The position numbers and the translations under genes were made by a program. The notes under the pieces were generated by a model, which was given only the letters and a program-made list of their open reading frames with translations, was not told the origin of the DNA and made no database searches. From assembly GCF_947492815.1 (NCBI RefSeq), contig NZ_CANLOB010000004.1:124001-188000 (forward strand): a DNA stretch of 64,000 nt. The letters are read 5' to 3'. Origin of the DNA: an uncultured Dokdonia sp. (GTDB taxonomy: Bacteria; Bacteroidota; Bacteroidia; Flavobacteriales; Flavobacteriaceae). Position 1 is the first letter of the stretch. Each line of letters begins with the position of its first letter. This document shows positions 34,718 through 45,234 of the stretch, piece after piece.

Positions 34718-35240
34718 CTAGAGACGGGTCATAATTATAACTATCTACAAATTTACTTAAATATACACGAGAGTCACCTATCACTGCTCCAGGACTACCA
34801 GCGTATATAGAGAAATCAGGGACTCTACCTCTCACAACAGTTCCTGCTGCAATGATAGATCCTTTACCAATATGACAACCAGGCATTAATATAGTACCTG
34901 TTCCTACAAATGCATAATCTTCTATAGTAACTCCTTTTATTCTACCAATAGGTTTATCCTGAGGAATATCAAATGCTTTTGCTACTGTATGAAGTGCCCA
35001 GTCATGTGTTAATACTCTAATATAACTAGACATTGTCACTTCATTACCAATAGATATAATAGAATAATCTGTACCGTCAAACCAAATTTTGGAAGAGATA
35101 TAATTAGGTTTCCCATTAAATTTCATTCCCCATCTCTTAAAAAAGAAATATAAAATATTAGTAGCCCATCTAGCTCTAAAATTTGATACTAGTCCTACTA
35201 AAATACGACATATAATTTTTTCAATTTTTCTAGTTTTCAT
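34710..35240 (-). CDS. acyltransferase, left-handed beta-helix (hexapeptide) type
   Basis: A 176-aa O- or N-acyltransferase with the imperfect hexapeptide repeats of the left-handed beta-helix fold in residues ~70-160 (IEDYAFVGTGTILMPGCHIGKGSIIAAGTVV). The likely catalytic His lies in LTHDWALHT. It has an N-terminal helical extension. Substrate is probably a sugar of the repeat unit, with acetyl-CoA as donor (family knowledge). It overlaps both neighbours, so it belongs to the same transcript. Confidence 0.85.
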   Translation of the reverse strand: MKTRKIEKIICRILVGLVSNFRARWATNILYFFFKRWGMKFNGKPNYISSKIWFDGTDYSIISIGNEVTMSSYIRVLTHDWALHTVAKAFDIPQDKPIGRIKGVTIEDYAFVGTGTILMPGCHIGKGSIIAAGTVVRGRVPDFSIYAGSPGAVIGDSRVYLSKFVDSYNYDPSLDD

Positions 35241-36366
35241 AAAGAAGCTTTTCTAGTTGTTCTTCAAAATAACCAAATTCCTCAGAAATATTTTTTGAAT
35301 TCTTTTTAATTTCTTCAATTTTAGAAGGATCTGATATATATTCAGAAATAGATGATGATAAATCTACCACATTATCATAAGGAAACGATACCGAAGCTCC
35401 TGCTTCGTGTAAATAATTTGCTGTAATCACCTCATTATTGACAATCACTCCTATACCTGTTTTAATAGCATCTCCCCATTTATTTGAAGCTGCTAGTGTA
35501 TTTATAATAGAAGACGGGTTGTAATACGTAAATACAAAATCAGAAGCTAAATAAGAAGATAACGCATCTGCATTTGAAACTTCACCGAGATATTGCACAT
35601 TGTCTTTTTGAGCTAATTCTTTTGCTTCTGGACAATCTAATTTTCCAACTAAAATAAACGCAATATCTTTTCCTTCTAATGTATTACATACATCTAATGC
35701 TGTTTTCATCCCTCTACCAGCACCTAACCATCCATTAATGTTTATAACAACCGATGCTTTTATCCAATCTTTGGTTTTTGTAATTTCTTTTGCTTTCTCT
35801 ATCTCTGAAGCACTTGGTGTATTTTGTAAAATATAGAACTTACTAGAGTTAAAATCATAACGTTCTTGTACAGGAATAACATGCTTATAAACATTCCTAG
35901 ATGTTACTTTTTCACAAAACTGCATTAATAGTTTTGCTGGTTTTGGAAAATTAAATAGCATAGAAAAACGATCTGCATCATCAAAGTATAATTTAAACCC
36001 CTTAATCTTACTTGCCAACAATAAAGGAAAAGCACTTTCAAATCCTAAAGCCCATACTGTTTGACCTTCCTTAAAAGAAAAGCTTTTAAAAAATAATTTG
36101 ATCATCCAAGTGAAATACATCAACTTGATTTTAGACCCTCCATAACCTCCTCCTGTTTGGACTATTTTTTTCCCAATTACAAATGGTAATTCTGTTTCTT
36201 TACGCTCTCCTTCTATACGCTCCCAACCTACATGTTCTATAGACTTTACTCCATTTTCATATAAAAAAATAGCTAATTTATATAACCTAGTCCTTTTTGA
36301 TACCGAAGATAACGGTGCCACTATTGAAAATCTAGAAGTAGTATTTAAATCGTTACGAGACAACAT
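35230..36366 (-). CDS. glycosyltransferase, GT4-like
   Basis: A 378-aa GT-B-type protein. The acceptor-side half is less typical (FSIVAPLSSVSKRTRLYKLAIFL), while the C-terminal half shows a sugar-nucleotide domain: VVININGWLGAGRGM (replacing the usual GR-x-x-x-KG loop), FILVGKLDC and KWGDAIKTGIGVI. It is divergent from well-known GT4 enzymes, so the donor sugar is unknown. The start overlaps the flippase gene by 14 bp. Confidence 0.75.
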   Translation of the reverse strand: MLSRNDLNTTSRFSIVAPLSSVSKRTRLYKLAIFLYENGVKSIEHVGWERIEGERKETELPFVIGKKIVQTGGGYGGSKIKLMYFTWMIKLFFKSFSFKEGQTVWALGFESAFPLLLASKIKGFKLYFDDADRFSMLFNFPKPAKLLMQFCEKVTSRNVYKHVIPVQERYDFNSSKFYILQNTPSASEIEKAKEITKTKDWIKASVVININGWLGAGRGMKTALDVCNTLEGKDIAFILVGKLDCPEAKELAQKDNVQYLGEVSNADALSSYLASDFVFTYYNPSSIINTLAASNKWGDAIKTGIGVIVNNEVITANYLHEAGASVSFPYDNVVDLSSSISEYISDPSKIEEIKKNSKNISEEFGYFEEQLEKLLYEN

Positions 36367-37558
36367 GGATTTCTTTCAGTATTTTGGTTGTATAAATATT
36401 TGATACTATAAGTCTAAAAAGCCAGTTTGATACAGACAATATAGATATAATTTGTGCAGCTTTAATTCCAGAAGTCACATTTAAAGTAATAAAAACTCCT
36501 ATTATATATAATCCAGCAGATATCCAAAAGAGGATCGCTACTGATTTTAATCTTTTCTTATCTGAAAAAATTCCTAAACATACAGATGTTGCAATATAAA
36601 TCCCTCTAATGATACATAGTATAGAAAGTGATGTGATAATCATCCAATCCAATGCACCAACTTGTGTTTTTGAAAAGTACGTCATATAAATGTATCCTAA
36701 TACGACAGAAAGCATTGTAATAAGCACGGCAAAGATGGATATTTTAATAGAAAATGTTTTAAACTTTTCGATAGACATTTTTTGTTGCCTTCTAATTTTA
36801 GGACCAAAATAAAATCCTAAAAACCCATTAACACTCAAAGCAATAGGAGTAAATACAGCAAAGTATTTAAATAAATGTGCAGATGCTTTTGTATCTCCAC
36901 TAAGGTTTATCAAAAACTGCTCTCCATATACAGCTAATATGAGCGTTAAATTCGTAAAGAGAAATGTAGTTGCAATAGCTCTAGAATCAGCATCAGACAG
37001 GTTTTCAAAAATAGAGCGATCTTCTTTTGTTTTATACCCTCCAAAAATTAAAGCACTCACCAATGTTAATACAATGGGAATGATAAAAAAGTATGACTGC
37101 TCTTCAAAAACACCAAAAAATAAGAATACTAATAAAAGTATTTTCCAAAAATTTGTAGAAAATTGCGCTTTCCAGAGATTAAAACATGCTCTTAAAGAAG
37201 CAGATGAATAATTTACAAATCCAAACAGCAAAACTCCTAGAAATAAATATAGCCCTTTTAAAAAGGTGTAATTTTTAAACACAGCAATCAAGACAACACT
37301 TAGTGTGGCTATAATTAATGCTTGAACAATAAACCTTTTAAAAAAACGAGTAACAAGACTCGGGTCTCTTACAAAAACCTGATCATAACCTAGTAAAACA
37401 ATAGAACCAAGAATGATAATGGTAGATTTATAAAAAGCCCACTCTGCGATATTTTCTTGACTGAAGTTTTCAGAAACAAATATATCCGCAAGAAGAAAAC
37501 TTAAAAGCCCTAATCCATAAAGCCCAAAGGATATTACTATATCAATCTTCTTCTTCAT
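36353..37558 (-). CDS. polysaccharide flippase-like membrane protein (Wzx-like)
   Basis: A 401-aa protein with about twelve hydrophobic helices evenly spread along the sequence and few long loops, the layout of MATE/MOP-superfamily flippases. It is the only such protein in the locus that has a polymerase and WecA-type initiator, so it probably carries lipid-linked repeat units across the inner membrane. Motif-level similarity to named Wzx families is weak, which is normal for these proteins. It overlaps the adjacent acetyltransferase gene by 17 bp. Confidence 0.78.
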   Translation of the reverse strand: MKKKIDIVISFGLYGLGLLSFLLADIFVSENFSQENIAEWAFYKSTIIILGSIVLLGYDQVFVRDPSLVTRFFKRFIVQALIIATLSVVLIAVFKNYTFLKGLYLFLGVLLFGFVNYSSASLRACFNLWKAQFSTNFWKILLLVFLFFGVFEEQSYFFIIPIVLTLVSALIFGGYKTKEDRSIFENLSDADSRAIATTFLFTNLTLILAVYGEQFLINLSGDTKASAHLFKYFAVFTPIALSVNGFLGFYFGPKIRRQQKMSIEKFKTFSIKISIFAVLITMLSVVLGYIYMTYFSKTQVGALDWMIITSLSILCIIRGIYIATSVCLGIFSDKKRLKSVAILFWISAGLYIIGVFITLNVTSGIKAAQIISILSVSNWLFRLIVSNIYTTKILKEIHVVS

Positions 37559-38078
37559 GAATCCTTCTTGTTGTTATTTTTTTTGCAGGATTACCTGCAT
37601 AAACACCATAAGGCTCAGTACTCTTTGTAAGAATTGCTCCAGCAGCTATAATAGATCCTTCTCCAATCACTTCTACTGAAGGCAAGATAATAGAACCTGC
37701 TCCTATCCAAGCGTAATCTTCTATAACTAGTTTTGAAAATTTTATAGGGTTGCGTTTCCAATTCTTATATCCATCATGAATCCCGTGGTTGTGTGTAAAT
37801 ATTTTAACACCCTCAGATATTGCTATACTTTTTCCTAAATCAACTCCTCCAGAGTAATCAATATAGGTATCTGCACCTATATTTACTTCTCCTTTACATT
37901 TAAAAAAAGCATCTTTATTTGCGTGAGCAGTAGATATAATTACCTTCTCATCTACATAGAGTAAAGGAGAATTAAAAAATTTCCTGTATAACCCCCATCT
38001 AAACCTTCTTAGTCCGTAAACACTAAACAAAGGGGAGTTTCTGAAAATTAAGATTAGTAATTTTAATATTTTCTTCAC
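37542..38078 (-). CDS. acetyltransferase, maltose/galactoside O-acetyltransferase-like
   Basis: A 178-aa left-handed beta-helix acetyltransferase. Hexapeptide repeats cover residues ~60-165 (GADTYIDYSGGVDLGKSIAISEGV, then IEDYAWIGAGSIILPSV). The likely active-site His is in KIFTHNHGIHDG. The length is typical of the LacA/Maa/NodL group. It is likely to O-acetylate a sugar in the repeat unit. Only two bases separate it from wecC, so it is co-transcribed. Confidence 0.88.
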   Translation of the reverse strand: MKKILKLLILIFRNSPLFSVYGLRRFRWGLYRKFFNSPLLYVDEKVIISTAHANKDAFFKCKGEVNIGADTYIDYSGGVDLGKSIAISEGVKIFTHNHGIHDGYKNWKRNPIKFSKLVIEDYAWIGAGSIILPSVEVIGEGSIIAAGAILTKSTEPYGVYAGNPAKKITTRRIHEEED

Positions 38079-38080
38079 GA

Positions 38081-39289
38081 CTACTTATTTACACCTGCAA
38101 AATCTAAGATTGTTTTATTAGAATCCTTAGGTAAGTTCTTAAACTCATCATGAGCAACAAGATATACTACGATATCCGCTTTCGCGAAAGCGTCCTCATA
38201 ACTAGTTAATTTAAATACTTTATGCTCTTCAATATTTGGCTCTACGATGTAAAACTCTTCGTCATTAGCATTTTGCAGCACTTTTTGAGCAATATATTTT
38301 GCTGGAGATTCTCTTAAATCATCAATATTCGGTTTAAAAGCAAGTCCCATTAAGGCAATTTTTGGCTTTCTACCATGATCTAATTGAAATTGAAGCTTTG
38401 CATTCTTCACTTGTTCTGCACACCAGAAAGACTTGTAATTATTAATCTCTCTAGCTTTACCAATAATTTGTGATTCCATAGGGAAATCTGCAACGATAAA
38501 ATAAGGATCTACTGCGATACAGTGTCCTCCTACACCACAACCAGGTTGTAAAATATTAACACGTGGGTGTTTATTTGCAAGATTAATAAGGTCCCATACA
38601 TTTATATCTGCTTTTGCACAGATAAGAGAAAGCTCATTTGCAAATGCTATTTGCACATCTCTTGAAGAGTTTTCAACTAGCTTACACATTTCTGCAGTTC
38701 TTGCATTTGTAGGGTGTAATTCTCCCTTTACATAACTACTATAAAAAGCAATTGCTTTTTCAGTACTAGCCTCATCTACACCTCCAATCACTCGATCATT
38801 GTGTACTAATTCATACATAACGTTACCAGGTAAAACACGCTCTGGACAATATGCAATATATAATGAATCTTTTAACTCTGGACGCTCTGAATAGATTAGG
38901 TCCATCATTTTTTCTGTAGTTCCTACTGGAGAAGTAGACTCTATAATATATAAATCTCCTTTTTTTAATAAAGGTAATATTCCTCTAGTAGCCGCTTCTA
39001 CAAAAGAAATGTCTGGTTCATTTTTATCTTTAAAAGGTGTAGGCACTACAATTAAATAATTATTTGCTTCTACCGCTTTTACGTCTGCTTTAAGAAAACC
39101 ACCTTTTACAGCTTTAGCAACAGCTTCATCTAGTTCTGGCTCAACAATATGTATTTCTCCTCTATTAATCGTCTCTACAACTTTTGGATTAATATCTACG
39201 CCATGAACGTTAACTCCGTTTGAAGCGATTAAGGCTGCTGTTGGAAGGCCTATGTATCCTAGACCAATCATTACTACTTCTGGTTGCAT
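38081..39289 (-). CDS. wecC: UDP-N-acetyl-D-mannosamine dehydrogenase
   Basis: It oxidises UDP-ManNAc to UDP-ManNAcA with NAD+, directly after the epimerase encoded upstream. The 402-aa protein has the Rossmann motif GLGYIGLP, the catalytic Cys in GCGVGGHCIAVDPYF, and the C-terminal MGLAFKPNIDDLRESPA. An upstream ATG at 39349 would make it overlap wecB by 56 bp; the ATG at 39289 (MQPEVVMIGLGYIGLP) starts at the first strand as in relatives and lies 4 bp after the wecB stop, so I chose it. The palindrome encodes AFAKAD in the C-terminal domain. Confidence 0.95.
   Translation of the reverse strand: MQPEVVMIGLGYIGLPTAALIASNGVNVHGVDINPKVVETINRGEIHIVEPELDEAVAKAVKGGFLKADVKAVEANNYLIVVPTPFKDKNEPDISFVEAATRGILPLLKKGDLYIIESTSPVGTTEKMMDLIYSERPELKDSLYIAYCPERVLPGNVMYELVHNDRVIGGVDEASTEKAIAFYSSYVKGELHPTNARTAEMCKLVENSSRDVQIAFANELSLICAKADINVWDLINLANKHPRVNILQPGCGVGGHCIAVDPYFIVADFPMESQIIGKAREINNYKSFWCAEQVKNAKLQFQLDHGRKPKIALMGLAFKPNIDDLRESPAKYIAQKVLQNANDEEFYIVEPNIEEHKVFKLTSYEDAFAKADIVVYLVAHDEFKNLPKDSNKTILDFAGVNK
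38177..38192. repeat. dispersed palindrome, perfect, inside wecC
   Basis: CGCTTTCGCGAAAGCG, read on the minus strand as AFAKAD in the C-terminal domain, directly before strand IVVYLVAHDE. Confidence 0.95.
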
Positions 39290-39293
39290 GTAA

Positions 39294-40421
39294 TTATTTT
39301 TGATTTTTAATAAATTCAACGACACGTTCACAAGCTTTACCATCTCCATACGGATTATGTAATTTGCTCATTTCAGTAAATCGTTCTGGATTATTTAGTA
39401 AGTCTAATGTTTCTGAAACAATTAAATCTTTATCTGTTCCTACTAATATGACAGTTCCTGCTTCTACAGCTTCTGGTCTTTCGGTAGTATCTCTCATAAC
39501 AAGTACAGGTTTCCCTAAACTTGGTGCCTCTTCTTGTACTCCCCCACTATCTGTGATAATAAGTTTTGATCTATTCATTAACCAAATAAAATCTTGGTAT
39601 GCTAATGGATCAATTAGCATGATATTAGATACGTTTGCCAGTATTCGTTTTACAGGCTCTTGTACTTTAGGATTCAGGTGTACAGGATAAATAATAAGAT
39701 GTTCTGGCTTTTGTGTAGCTATTTCTTTTAATGCTTCACAAATTCTCACAAAACCATCACCATGATTTTCTCTACGATGCCCTGTTACAAGCAAAACATC
39801 TTTTTGCCCTATCGTAGTATCTAAATCTTTAATAAGATCACTTGGGTCACTATTTACCTTATTAACACTATCCAATAAGGCGTCTATAACGGTATTTCCT
39901 GTTACCACTATTTGATGTGAAGGTATATTTTCTTTCAGCAAATTACTTTCAGATGTAACTGTAGGTGCAAAATGAAAATCTGCAATTCTACCCGTTACTT
40001 GTCTATTAATTTCCTCAGGAAATGGAGACCATTTATCATTTGTACGAAGTCCTGCTTCTATATGACACACTTTAGATTGGTTATAAAAACCAGCGATACT
40101 GGTCGCCATAGTCGTAGATGTATCTCCATGTACAAAAACATAATCTGGATTAAAAGATTCCAGAACAGGTTTCATTCCTACAATAATATCTGCTGTTAAT
40201 GAATACAAGTTTTGACCAGGTTTCATTAAGTTTAAATCAAAATCTGGAGTTATTTCAAAAAACTCTAAAACTTGATCTAGCATTTCTCTATGCTGAGCAG
40301 TTACACATACTTTAGTGTCAAATACAGTAGGATGTTTTTGAAATGCTTTTACAAGTGGTGCCATTTTTATGGCTTCAGGTCTTGTGCCAAAAACTATTAG
40401 AACTTTTTTCAAATCAGTCAA
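39294..40421 (-). CDS. wecB: UDP-N-acetylglucosamine 2-epimerase (non-hydrolysing)
   Basis: It interconverts UDP-GlcNAc and UDP-ManNAc, feeding the WecC dehydrogenase. 375 aa, standard length. Motifs: FGTRPEAIKMAPL at the N-terminus, HGDTSTTMA, HIEAGLRT, TGHRRENHG and the C-terminal DSGGVQEEAPSLGKPVLVMRDTTERPE. It is the first gene after a 217-bp gap with its own -7 box, so it probably heads the second transcript of the polysaccharide locus. Confidence 0.97.
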   Translation of the reverse strand: MTDLKKVLIVFGTRPEAIKMAPLVKAFQKHPTVFDTKVCVTAQHREMLDQVLEFFEITPDFDLNLMKPGQNLYSLTADIIVGMKPVLESFNPDYVFVHGDTSTTMATSIAGFYNQSKVCHIEAGLRTNDKWSPFPEEINRQVTGRIADFHFAPTVTSESNLLKENIPSHQIVVTGNTVIDALLDSVNKVNSDPSDLIKDLDTTIGQKDVLLVTGHRRENHGDGFVRICEALKEIATQKPEHLIIYPVHLNPKVQEPVKRILANVSNIMLIDPLAYQDFIWLMNRSKLIITDSGGVQEEAPSLGKPVLVMRDTTERPEAVEAGTVILVGTDKDLIVSETLDLLNNPERFTEMSKLHNPYGDGKACERVVEFIKNQK

Positions 40422-40454
40422 AATTGGTTATTTATAAGGTAAATTAAGGGCGTG

Positions 40455-40462
40455 CAAATATA
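40455..40462 (-). promoter_or_regulatory. -7 promoter box before wecB
   Basis: Minus-strand TATATTTG followed by CAC, identical to the box before tviC (46255-46262). It lies 34 bp upstream of wecB in the 217-bp gap after rmlD, so the downstream polysaccharide genes can be transcribed independently. Confidence 0.6.
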
Positions 40463-40638
40463 GTTAGTTTCCTTGTTATAAACTAATTTAATTACCGACC
40501 CGATTTAAACTTTACAAAAGCATAAAATTAAGTATATATCAATGTATTTTACAAAAAGAAATAAAAAGTAAAAAAAGATATGCAGTCATTAAAAAATAAT
40601 CCCATAAGCTATTATTTTCTCACTTTTTTAACTAAAGT

Positions 40639-41496
40639 CTATGAAAGTTTATCTTCCCAATGAGGTCTGCTAACACCAAAATTCTCAATGATTTTTGTGC
40701 AATTTAAAATACTATACATAGGTCGTTTAGCTGCTGTTGGGTATTCATTTGTGCTAATAGGGTTTACTTTTATGTCAATTTTGGAATGTTTAAATATCGC
40801 TTTCGCGAAAGCGTACCAAGTTGTAATACCCGTATTACTGTAATGATATACTCCCCTATTTGAATGTTCTAATTGAGGAATCATTTTAAAAATAGCTTTA
40901 GCTAAATCATCGGCTAATGTAGGAATCCCATGTTGATCATTCACCACAGAAATCTCATCCCTTTCTGTTCCAAGCCGTACCATCGTCTTATAAAAATTTT
41001 GACCATAATCACTATAAAGCCATGAAGTTCTTATAATAGCATATGTCAAATCATCAATATCCTGAATAGCAAGCTCTCCTGCTAGTTTAGACTTCCCGTA
41101 TACCGTTTGAGGATTAGGAGTAATCTCTTCTACATAAGGGATGGTAGATGTCCCATCAAAAACATAATCTGTAGAAATATGGATAAGTGCAATCTTATAA
41201 GAAGCACATAAAGTAGCTAATAAACGAACCCCCTCTTGATTAAGACGATACGCATCAACCTCATGAGTTTCTGCTGCATCTACAGCCGTATATGCAGCAG
41301 TATTTACTATAATATCAGGCTGATGAGCTTGAATAGCATTTTCAATAGATATGGGAGATGTGACATCTAATACTTCTTTAGAAGCAAACACACATTCAAA
41401 TGCTGTATAATGAGATTGCGCCACTTTAAAAGCAGTGCCTAACTGACCATTTGCACCAGTTATAAGAATTTTTTTATGTGAGTTTGCAAGACGCAT
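40639..41496 (-). CDS. rmlD: dTDP-4-dehydrorhamnose reductase
   Basis: The last step of dTDP-L-rhamnose synthesis. 285 aa with ILITGANGQLGTAF, the catalytic YxxxK (VYGKSKLAGE), and STDYVFDG. Residues around WYAFAKAIFKHS are encoded by the dispersed palindrome; homologues have a very similar YdFAkaIf helix there (recollection). The order rmlB-A-C-D on one strand, with gaps of 0-5 bp, shows a complete rhamnose cassette. Confidence 0.95.
   Translation of the reverse strand: MRLANSHKKILITGANGQLGTAFKVAQSHYTAFECVFASKEVLDVTSPISIENAIQAHQPDIIVNTAAYTAVDAAETHEVDAYRLNQEGVRLLATLCASYKIALIHISTDYVFDGTSTIPYVEEITPNPQTVYGKSKLAGELAIQDIDDLTYAIIRTSWLYSDYGQNFYKTMVRLGTERDEISVVNDQHGIPTLADDLAKAIFKMIPQLEHSNRGVYHYSNTGITTWYAFAKAIFKHSKIDIKVNPISTNEYPTAAKRPMYSILNCTKIIENFGVSRPHWEDKLS
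40798..40813. repeat. dispersed palindrome, perfect, inside rmlD
   Basis: CGCTTTCGCGAAAGCG read on the minus strand as (Y)AFAKAI in a conserved helix of RmlD. Confidence 0.95.
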
Positions 41497-41500
41497 TGTC

Positions 41501-42052
41501 TTATACTAATTGTTTCAGCGTATGAAAATCCAAATTATGCTGATCTTTTTCTGATAATATCAACTCTTGTTCATCTAAACGCCAATCTATACCTAAAAAT
41601 GGATCATTATATTTTAGACCTCTCTCACTTTCTTTATGATAATAGTTATCACATTTATAAAAGAAAGTAGCTTTCTGACTCAATACTAAAAAACCATGAG
41701 CAAAGCCTCTAGGAATGAATAACTGCTTTTTATTATCTGCAGAAAGTACGATAGAAAATGATTGCCCAAATGTAGGCTCATCTTTACGCATATCAACAAC
41801 AACATCCAGCACCTCTCCTTCTAAGACACGTACTAGTTTTGCTTGTGCCATTTCTCCAATCTGAAAATGTAACCCTCTTAAAACACCGTAAGTAGATTGA
41901 GATTGGTTATCTTGAACAAAATTAGGAGACAATCCTGTCTTTTCTTGAAATATGCTTTCTTTATACGACTCATAAAAATATCCTCTTTCATCGTTAAAAA
42001 CAGAAGGTGTACAAATAATCAAATCTTTAAAAGGAGTAGTCTCTATATGCAT
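41501..42052 (-). CDS. rmlC: dTDP-4-dehydrorhamnose 3,5-epimerase
   Basis: A 183-aa cupin epimerase, third enzyme of dTDP-L-rhamnose synthesis. Shows the family's NDERGYFYESY, FVQDNQSQSTYGVLRGLHFQ (catalytic His region) and IPRGFAHGFLVLS. Length is standard. It abuts rmlA with no intergenic base. Confidence 0.96.
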   Translation of the reverse strand: MHIETTPFKDLIICTPSVFNDERGYFYESYKESIFQEKTGLSPNFVQDNQSQSTYGVLRGLHFQIGEMAQAKLVRVLEGEVLDVVVDMRKDEPTFGQSFSIVLSADNKKQLFIPRGFAHGFLVLSQKATFFYKCDNYYHKESERGLKYNDPFLGIDWRLDEQELILSEKDQHNLDFHTLKQLV

Positions 42053-42907
42053 CTACAATGTATTAATATAAGTCGCGTAACTTCCTTTTCCATAGCGCAC
42101 TGCACTACCTTTAAGCATATCATATGTAATCCAAGACATTTTATATGCAATTTCTTCTAGACAGCTTATCATTGTACTCTGATTACGTTGCAACACACGT
42201 ATAAACTCTGTTGCGTCATCTAGCGCATCTACGGTACCTGTATCAAACCAAGACATACCACGACTCATGACTACAACTTCTAATCTACCCTGAGAAAGGT
42301 ACACTTGATTAATCGCTGTAATTTCTTTTTCTCCTCTTGCAGACGGAGTAATTGATTTTGCGATTTCTACAACATCATTATCATAAAAATACAATCCAGG
42401 CACTGCATAATTGGATTGTGGAGACTCAGGTTTTTCTTCGATGCTTGTTGCTTTGTTATTTTCATCAAAAGTGACAACACCAAACCGTTCAGGATCCCTT
42501 ACTGGATAAGCAAATATAGCCCCACCATCAATACTAGTCTTACTTTGCAATAATTTACTAAGACCATTTCCATAAAAGATATTATCCCCCAATACAAGCG
42601 CTACTTTATCATCTCCTATAAACTTTTCTCCTATAATAAATGCTTCTGCCAATCCATTAGGTGCGGCTTGAATTTCATATTGAAATTCACAACCTAAAGC
42701 AGTGCCATCTCCTAATAGTTTTTTAAAAGAATCTTGATCTTCTGGAGTTGTAATGATAAGTATTTGACGTATCCCAGCAAGCATAAGCACTGAAATAGGG
42801 TAATAAATCATGGGCTTATCATATACTGGTAGCAATTGTTTACTCACGGCTATGGTAAGTGGATATAATCTAGTACCGGCTCCTCCTGCTAATACGATTC
42901 CTTTCAT
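42053..42907 (-). CDS. rmlA: glucose-1-phosphate thymidylyltransferase
   Basis: The first enzyme of dTDP-L-rhamnose synthesis: Glc-1-P plus dTTP gives dTDP-glucose. 284 aa, with nucleotide-binding [35 protein letters not shown], and the [11 protein letters not shown] and [20 protein letters not shown] segments typical of RmlA. The start overlaps rmlB by 4 bp (ATGA). Confidence 0.97.
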   Translation of the reverse strand: MKGIVLAGGAGTRLYPLTIAVSKQLLPVYDKPMIYYPISVLMLAGIRQILIITTPEDQDSFKKLLGDGTALGCEFQYEIQAAPNGLAEAFIIGEKFIGDDKVALVLGDNIFYGNGLSKLLQSKTSIDGGAIFAYPVRDPERFGVVTFDENNKATSIEEKPESPQSNYAVPGLYFYDNDVVEIAKSITPSARGEKEITAINQVYLSQGRLEVVVMSRGMSWFDTGTVDALDDATEFIRVLQRNQSTMISCLEEIAYKMSWITYDMLKGSAVRYGKGSYATYINTL

Positions 42908-43950
42908 GATGTGTACATTTTTGAGTAATAATCTTTATAGTCGCCAGAAGTAACTTGTGCTAACCAAGTTTTATTATTTAAATACCAATCTACAGTTGCT
43001 TTTAATCCTTCTTCAAAAGTTACTGTAGGCTTCCATCCTAATTCTGTATTAATTTTAGAGGCATCGATGGCATATCTTTTGTCATGACCAGGGCGATCTT
43101 TGACGTATGTAATCAATGATGCTGACGTTCCACGCTTTCGCGAAAGCGTATCATCCATTAATTCACAAAGTAAATGAACAAGATCTATGTTTTTCCACTC
43201 ATTAAAACCGCCTATGTTATAGGTTTCACCAGTTTTTCCATTATGCAAGATAGTATCAATAGCAATAGCATGATCTATTACATATAACCAATCTCTTGTG
43301 TAATTACCATCACCATATACAGGTAGTGGTCTCATTTCTATAATATTATTAATAAATAAAGGAATGAGTTTTTCTGGAAAATGATTTGGGCCATAATTAT
43401 TTGAGCAATTTGAAATAATATAGGGAAGATCATACGTTTCTCCATATGCTCTAACAAAGTGATCAGAGCTCGCTTTAGAGGCAGCATAAGGAGAATTAGG
43501 ACTATAGGAATTATCTTCTGTAAAAAGGCCATCTATCCCGAGAGATCCATAAACTTCATCTGTACTAATATGGTAGAATAAATGATCTTGCATCTCTCCT
43601 TTCCATATAGATTTACAAGCATTTAATAAGTTCATAGTGCCCATAATATTTGTTTTCACAAAAGCCAGTGGGTCTTCTATTGAACGATCTACATGAGATT
43701 CTGCAGCAAGATGAATTACTTTATCAAATGCATGAGTTTCAAAAAGCTCTTGAATGTGCGAGGCATCTGTAATATCTGCTTTTATAAACGTATAATTAGG
43801 AGATGTATCTATATCTTTTAAGTTTTCTAAATTACCTGCATATGTGAGTGCATCTAGATTATAAATTTGATATTCCGGATACATAGTTACGAGTCTTCGC
43901 ACTACATGCGAGCCTATAAACCCTGCTCCTCCAGTAACTAATACCTTCAT
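42904..43950 (-). CDS. rmlB: dTDP-glucose 4,6-dehydratase
   Basis: The second enzyme of the rhamnose pathway. 348 aa, with [40 protein letters not shown], the catalytic [10 protein letters not shown] and SNCSNNYGP, all standard RmlB features. The dispersed palindrome falls in a less conserved region (residues ~268-274) and is read LSRKRG. The stop of the upstream tviB shares its last base with the rmlB start. Confidence 0.97.
   Translation of the reverse strand: MKVLVTGGAGFIGSHVVRRLVTMYPEYQIYNLDALTYAGNLENLKDIDTSPNYTFIKADITDASHIQELFETHAFDKVIHLAAESHVDRSIEDPLAFVKTNIMGTMNLLNACKSIWKGEMQDHLFYHISTDEVYGSLGIDGLFTEDNSYSPNSPYAASKASSDHFVRAYGETYDLPYIISNCSNNYGPNHFPEKLIPLFINNIIEMRPLPVYGDGNYTRDWLYVIDHAIAIDTILHNGKTGETYNIGGFNEWKNIDLVHLLCELMDDTLSRKRGTSASLITYVKDRPGHDKRYAIDASKINTELGWKPTVTFEEGLKATVDWYLNNKTWLAQVTSGDYKDYYSKMYTS
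43133..43148. repeat. dispersed palindrome, perfect, inside rmlB
   Basis: CGCTTTCGCGAAAGCG read on the minus strand as TLSRKR, the third possible frame, in a variable loop region. Confidence 0.95.
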
Positions 43951-45227
43951 TATAATTTTCCGTTTACAGATTCTAAAACTCCTTTTACATCATAAATAAT
44001 GGCATTTTCTTTTTTAAATGATGCCATATTGATATCCGAAAACTTTTTATGAGCTACTGCATGAATAATAGCATCAAATGTTGCTTCTGGCGCTATTGTG
44101 ATTGCATCGAGATTATACTCGTGTTTTACCTCTTCTGGATCCACCCAAGGATCAAATACAGTAACATGTACACCATATTCTTTTAAATCTCTAATAACGT
44201 CTACTACTTTCGTATTACGTACATCAGGACAATTTTCTTTAAATGTGATTCCAAGCACTAAAACATGGGCTCCATTTACTTTAATATCATTTTGCAACAT
44301 TAATTTAACAACCTCTGATGCAACATAAGCGCCCATGCTGTCATTAAGTCTTCTTCCTGCAAGAATAATCTCTGGGTGATACCCTAATTCTTGTGCTTTT
44401 TGTGCTAGGTAATAAGGATCTACACCAATACAATGACCTCCTACTAAACCTGGTTTAAATGGTAAAAAGTTCCATTTTGTACCCGCTGCAGCCAATACAT
44501 CTTGTGTATCTACTCCCATAAGGTTAAAGATTTTTGCCAACTCATTTACAAAAGCAATATTGATATCACGTTGAGAGTTTTCTATTACTTTAGCAGCTTC
44601 TGCTACTTTAATAGTAGGCGCTAAATGCGTTCCTGCTGTAATCACAGAGGCATATAGTGCATCTACTTTTTTTCCTATTTCAGGAGTACTTCCAGAAGTA
44701 ACTTTTAATATTTTATCGACCGTATGCAATTTATCACCTGGATTAATACGCTCTGGAGAATAGCCTACATAAAAGTCTTTGTTAAATATTAAACCACTTA
44801 CTTTTTCTAATACAGGCACACATTCTTCTTCCGTGACTCCAGGATATACCGTGCTTTCATAAATAACAATATCACCTTTTTTAAGCACAGAACCTATAGC
44901 TTCACTACTCTTATACAAAGGAGTAAGTACAGGTCTATTATTCTTATCTATAGGAGTTGGTACAGTAATGATATAATAATTACAGTCCTTCAAATCTTCT
45001 AATGAACTTGTACAATAAAGTCCATTACCTGTTTCTTGCCCATCATGTAAGACCGACTTTAATTCTGTTTCTGTTACTTCTAACGTAGCATCAATTCCTT
45101 GATTCAATTCTTTGATACGTTCTTCTTTTATATCAAATCCAACTACATTATATGAAGTCGCAAATAGGCGAGCTAATGGTAATCCTACATACCCTAGTCC
45201 AATAATTCCTATTTTAATGTCAGTCAT
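43950..45227 (-). CDS. tviB: UDP-HexNAc 6-dehydrogenase (TviB/WbpO-like)
   Basis: A 425-aa nucleotide-sugar dehydrogenase, predicted to oxidise C6 of UDP-GlcNAc or UDP-GalNAc. [10 protein letters not shown] at the N-terminus, catalytic Cys in [16 protein letters not shown], and [18 protein letters not shown] in the C-terminal domain, the version typical of the TviB/VipA group rather than WecC. The neighbouring gene is a TviC-like 4-epimerase 7 bp upstream, and together they would give UDP-GalNAcA (inference). It is distinct from WecC in this same locus. Confidence 0.9.
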   Translation of the reverse strand: MTDIKIGIIGLGYVGLPLARLFATSYNVVGFDIKEERIKELNQGIDATLEVTETELKSVLHDGQETGNGLYCTSSLEDLKDCNYYIITVPTPIDKNNRPVLTPLYKSSEAIGSVLKKGDIVIYESTVYPGVTEEECVPVLEKVSGLIFNKDFYVGYSPERINPGDKLHTVDKILKVTSGSTPEIGKKVDALYASVITAGTHLAPTIKVAEAAKVIENSQRDINIAFVNELAKIFNLMGVDTQDVLAAAGTKWNFLPFKPGLVGGHCIGVDPYYLAQKAQELGYHPEIILAGRRLNDSMGAYVASEVVKLMLQNDIKVNGAHVLVLGITFKENCPDVRNTKVVDVIRDLKEYGVHVTVFDPWVDPEEVKHEYNLDAITIAPEATFDAIIHAVAHKKFSDINMASFKKENAIIYDVKGVLESVNGKL

Positions 45228-45234
45228 AAAGTTT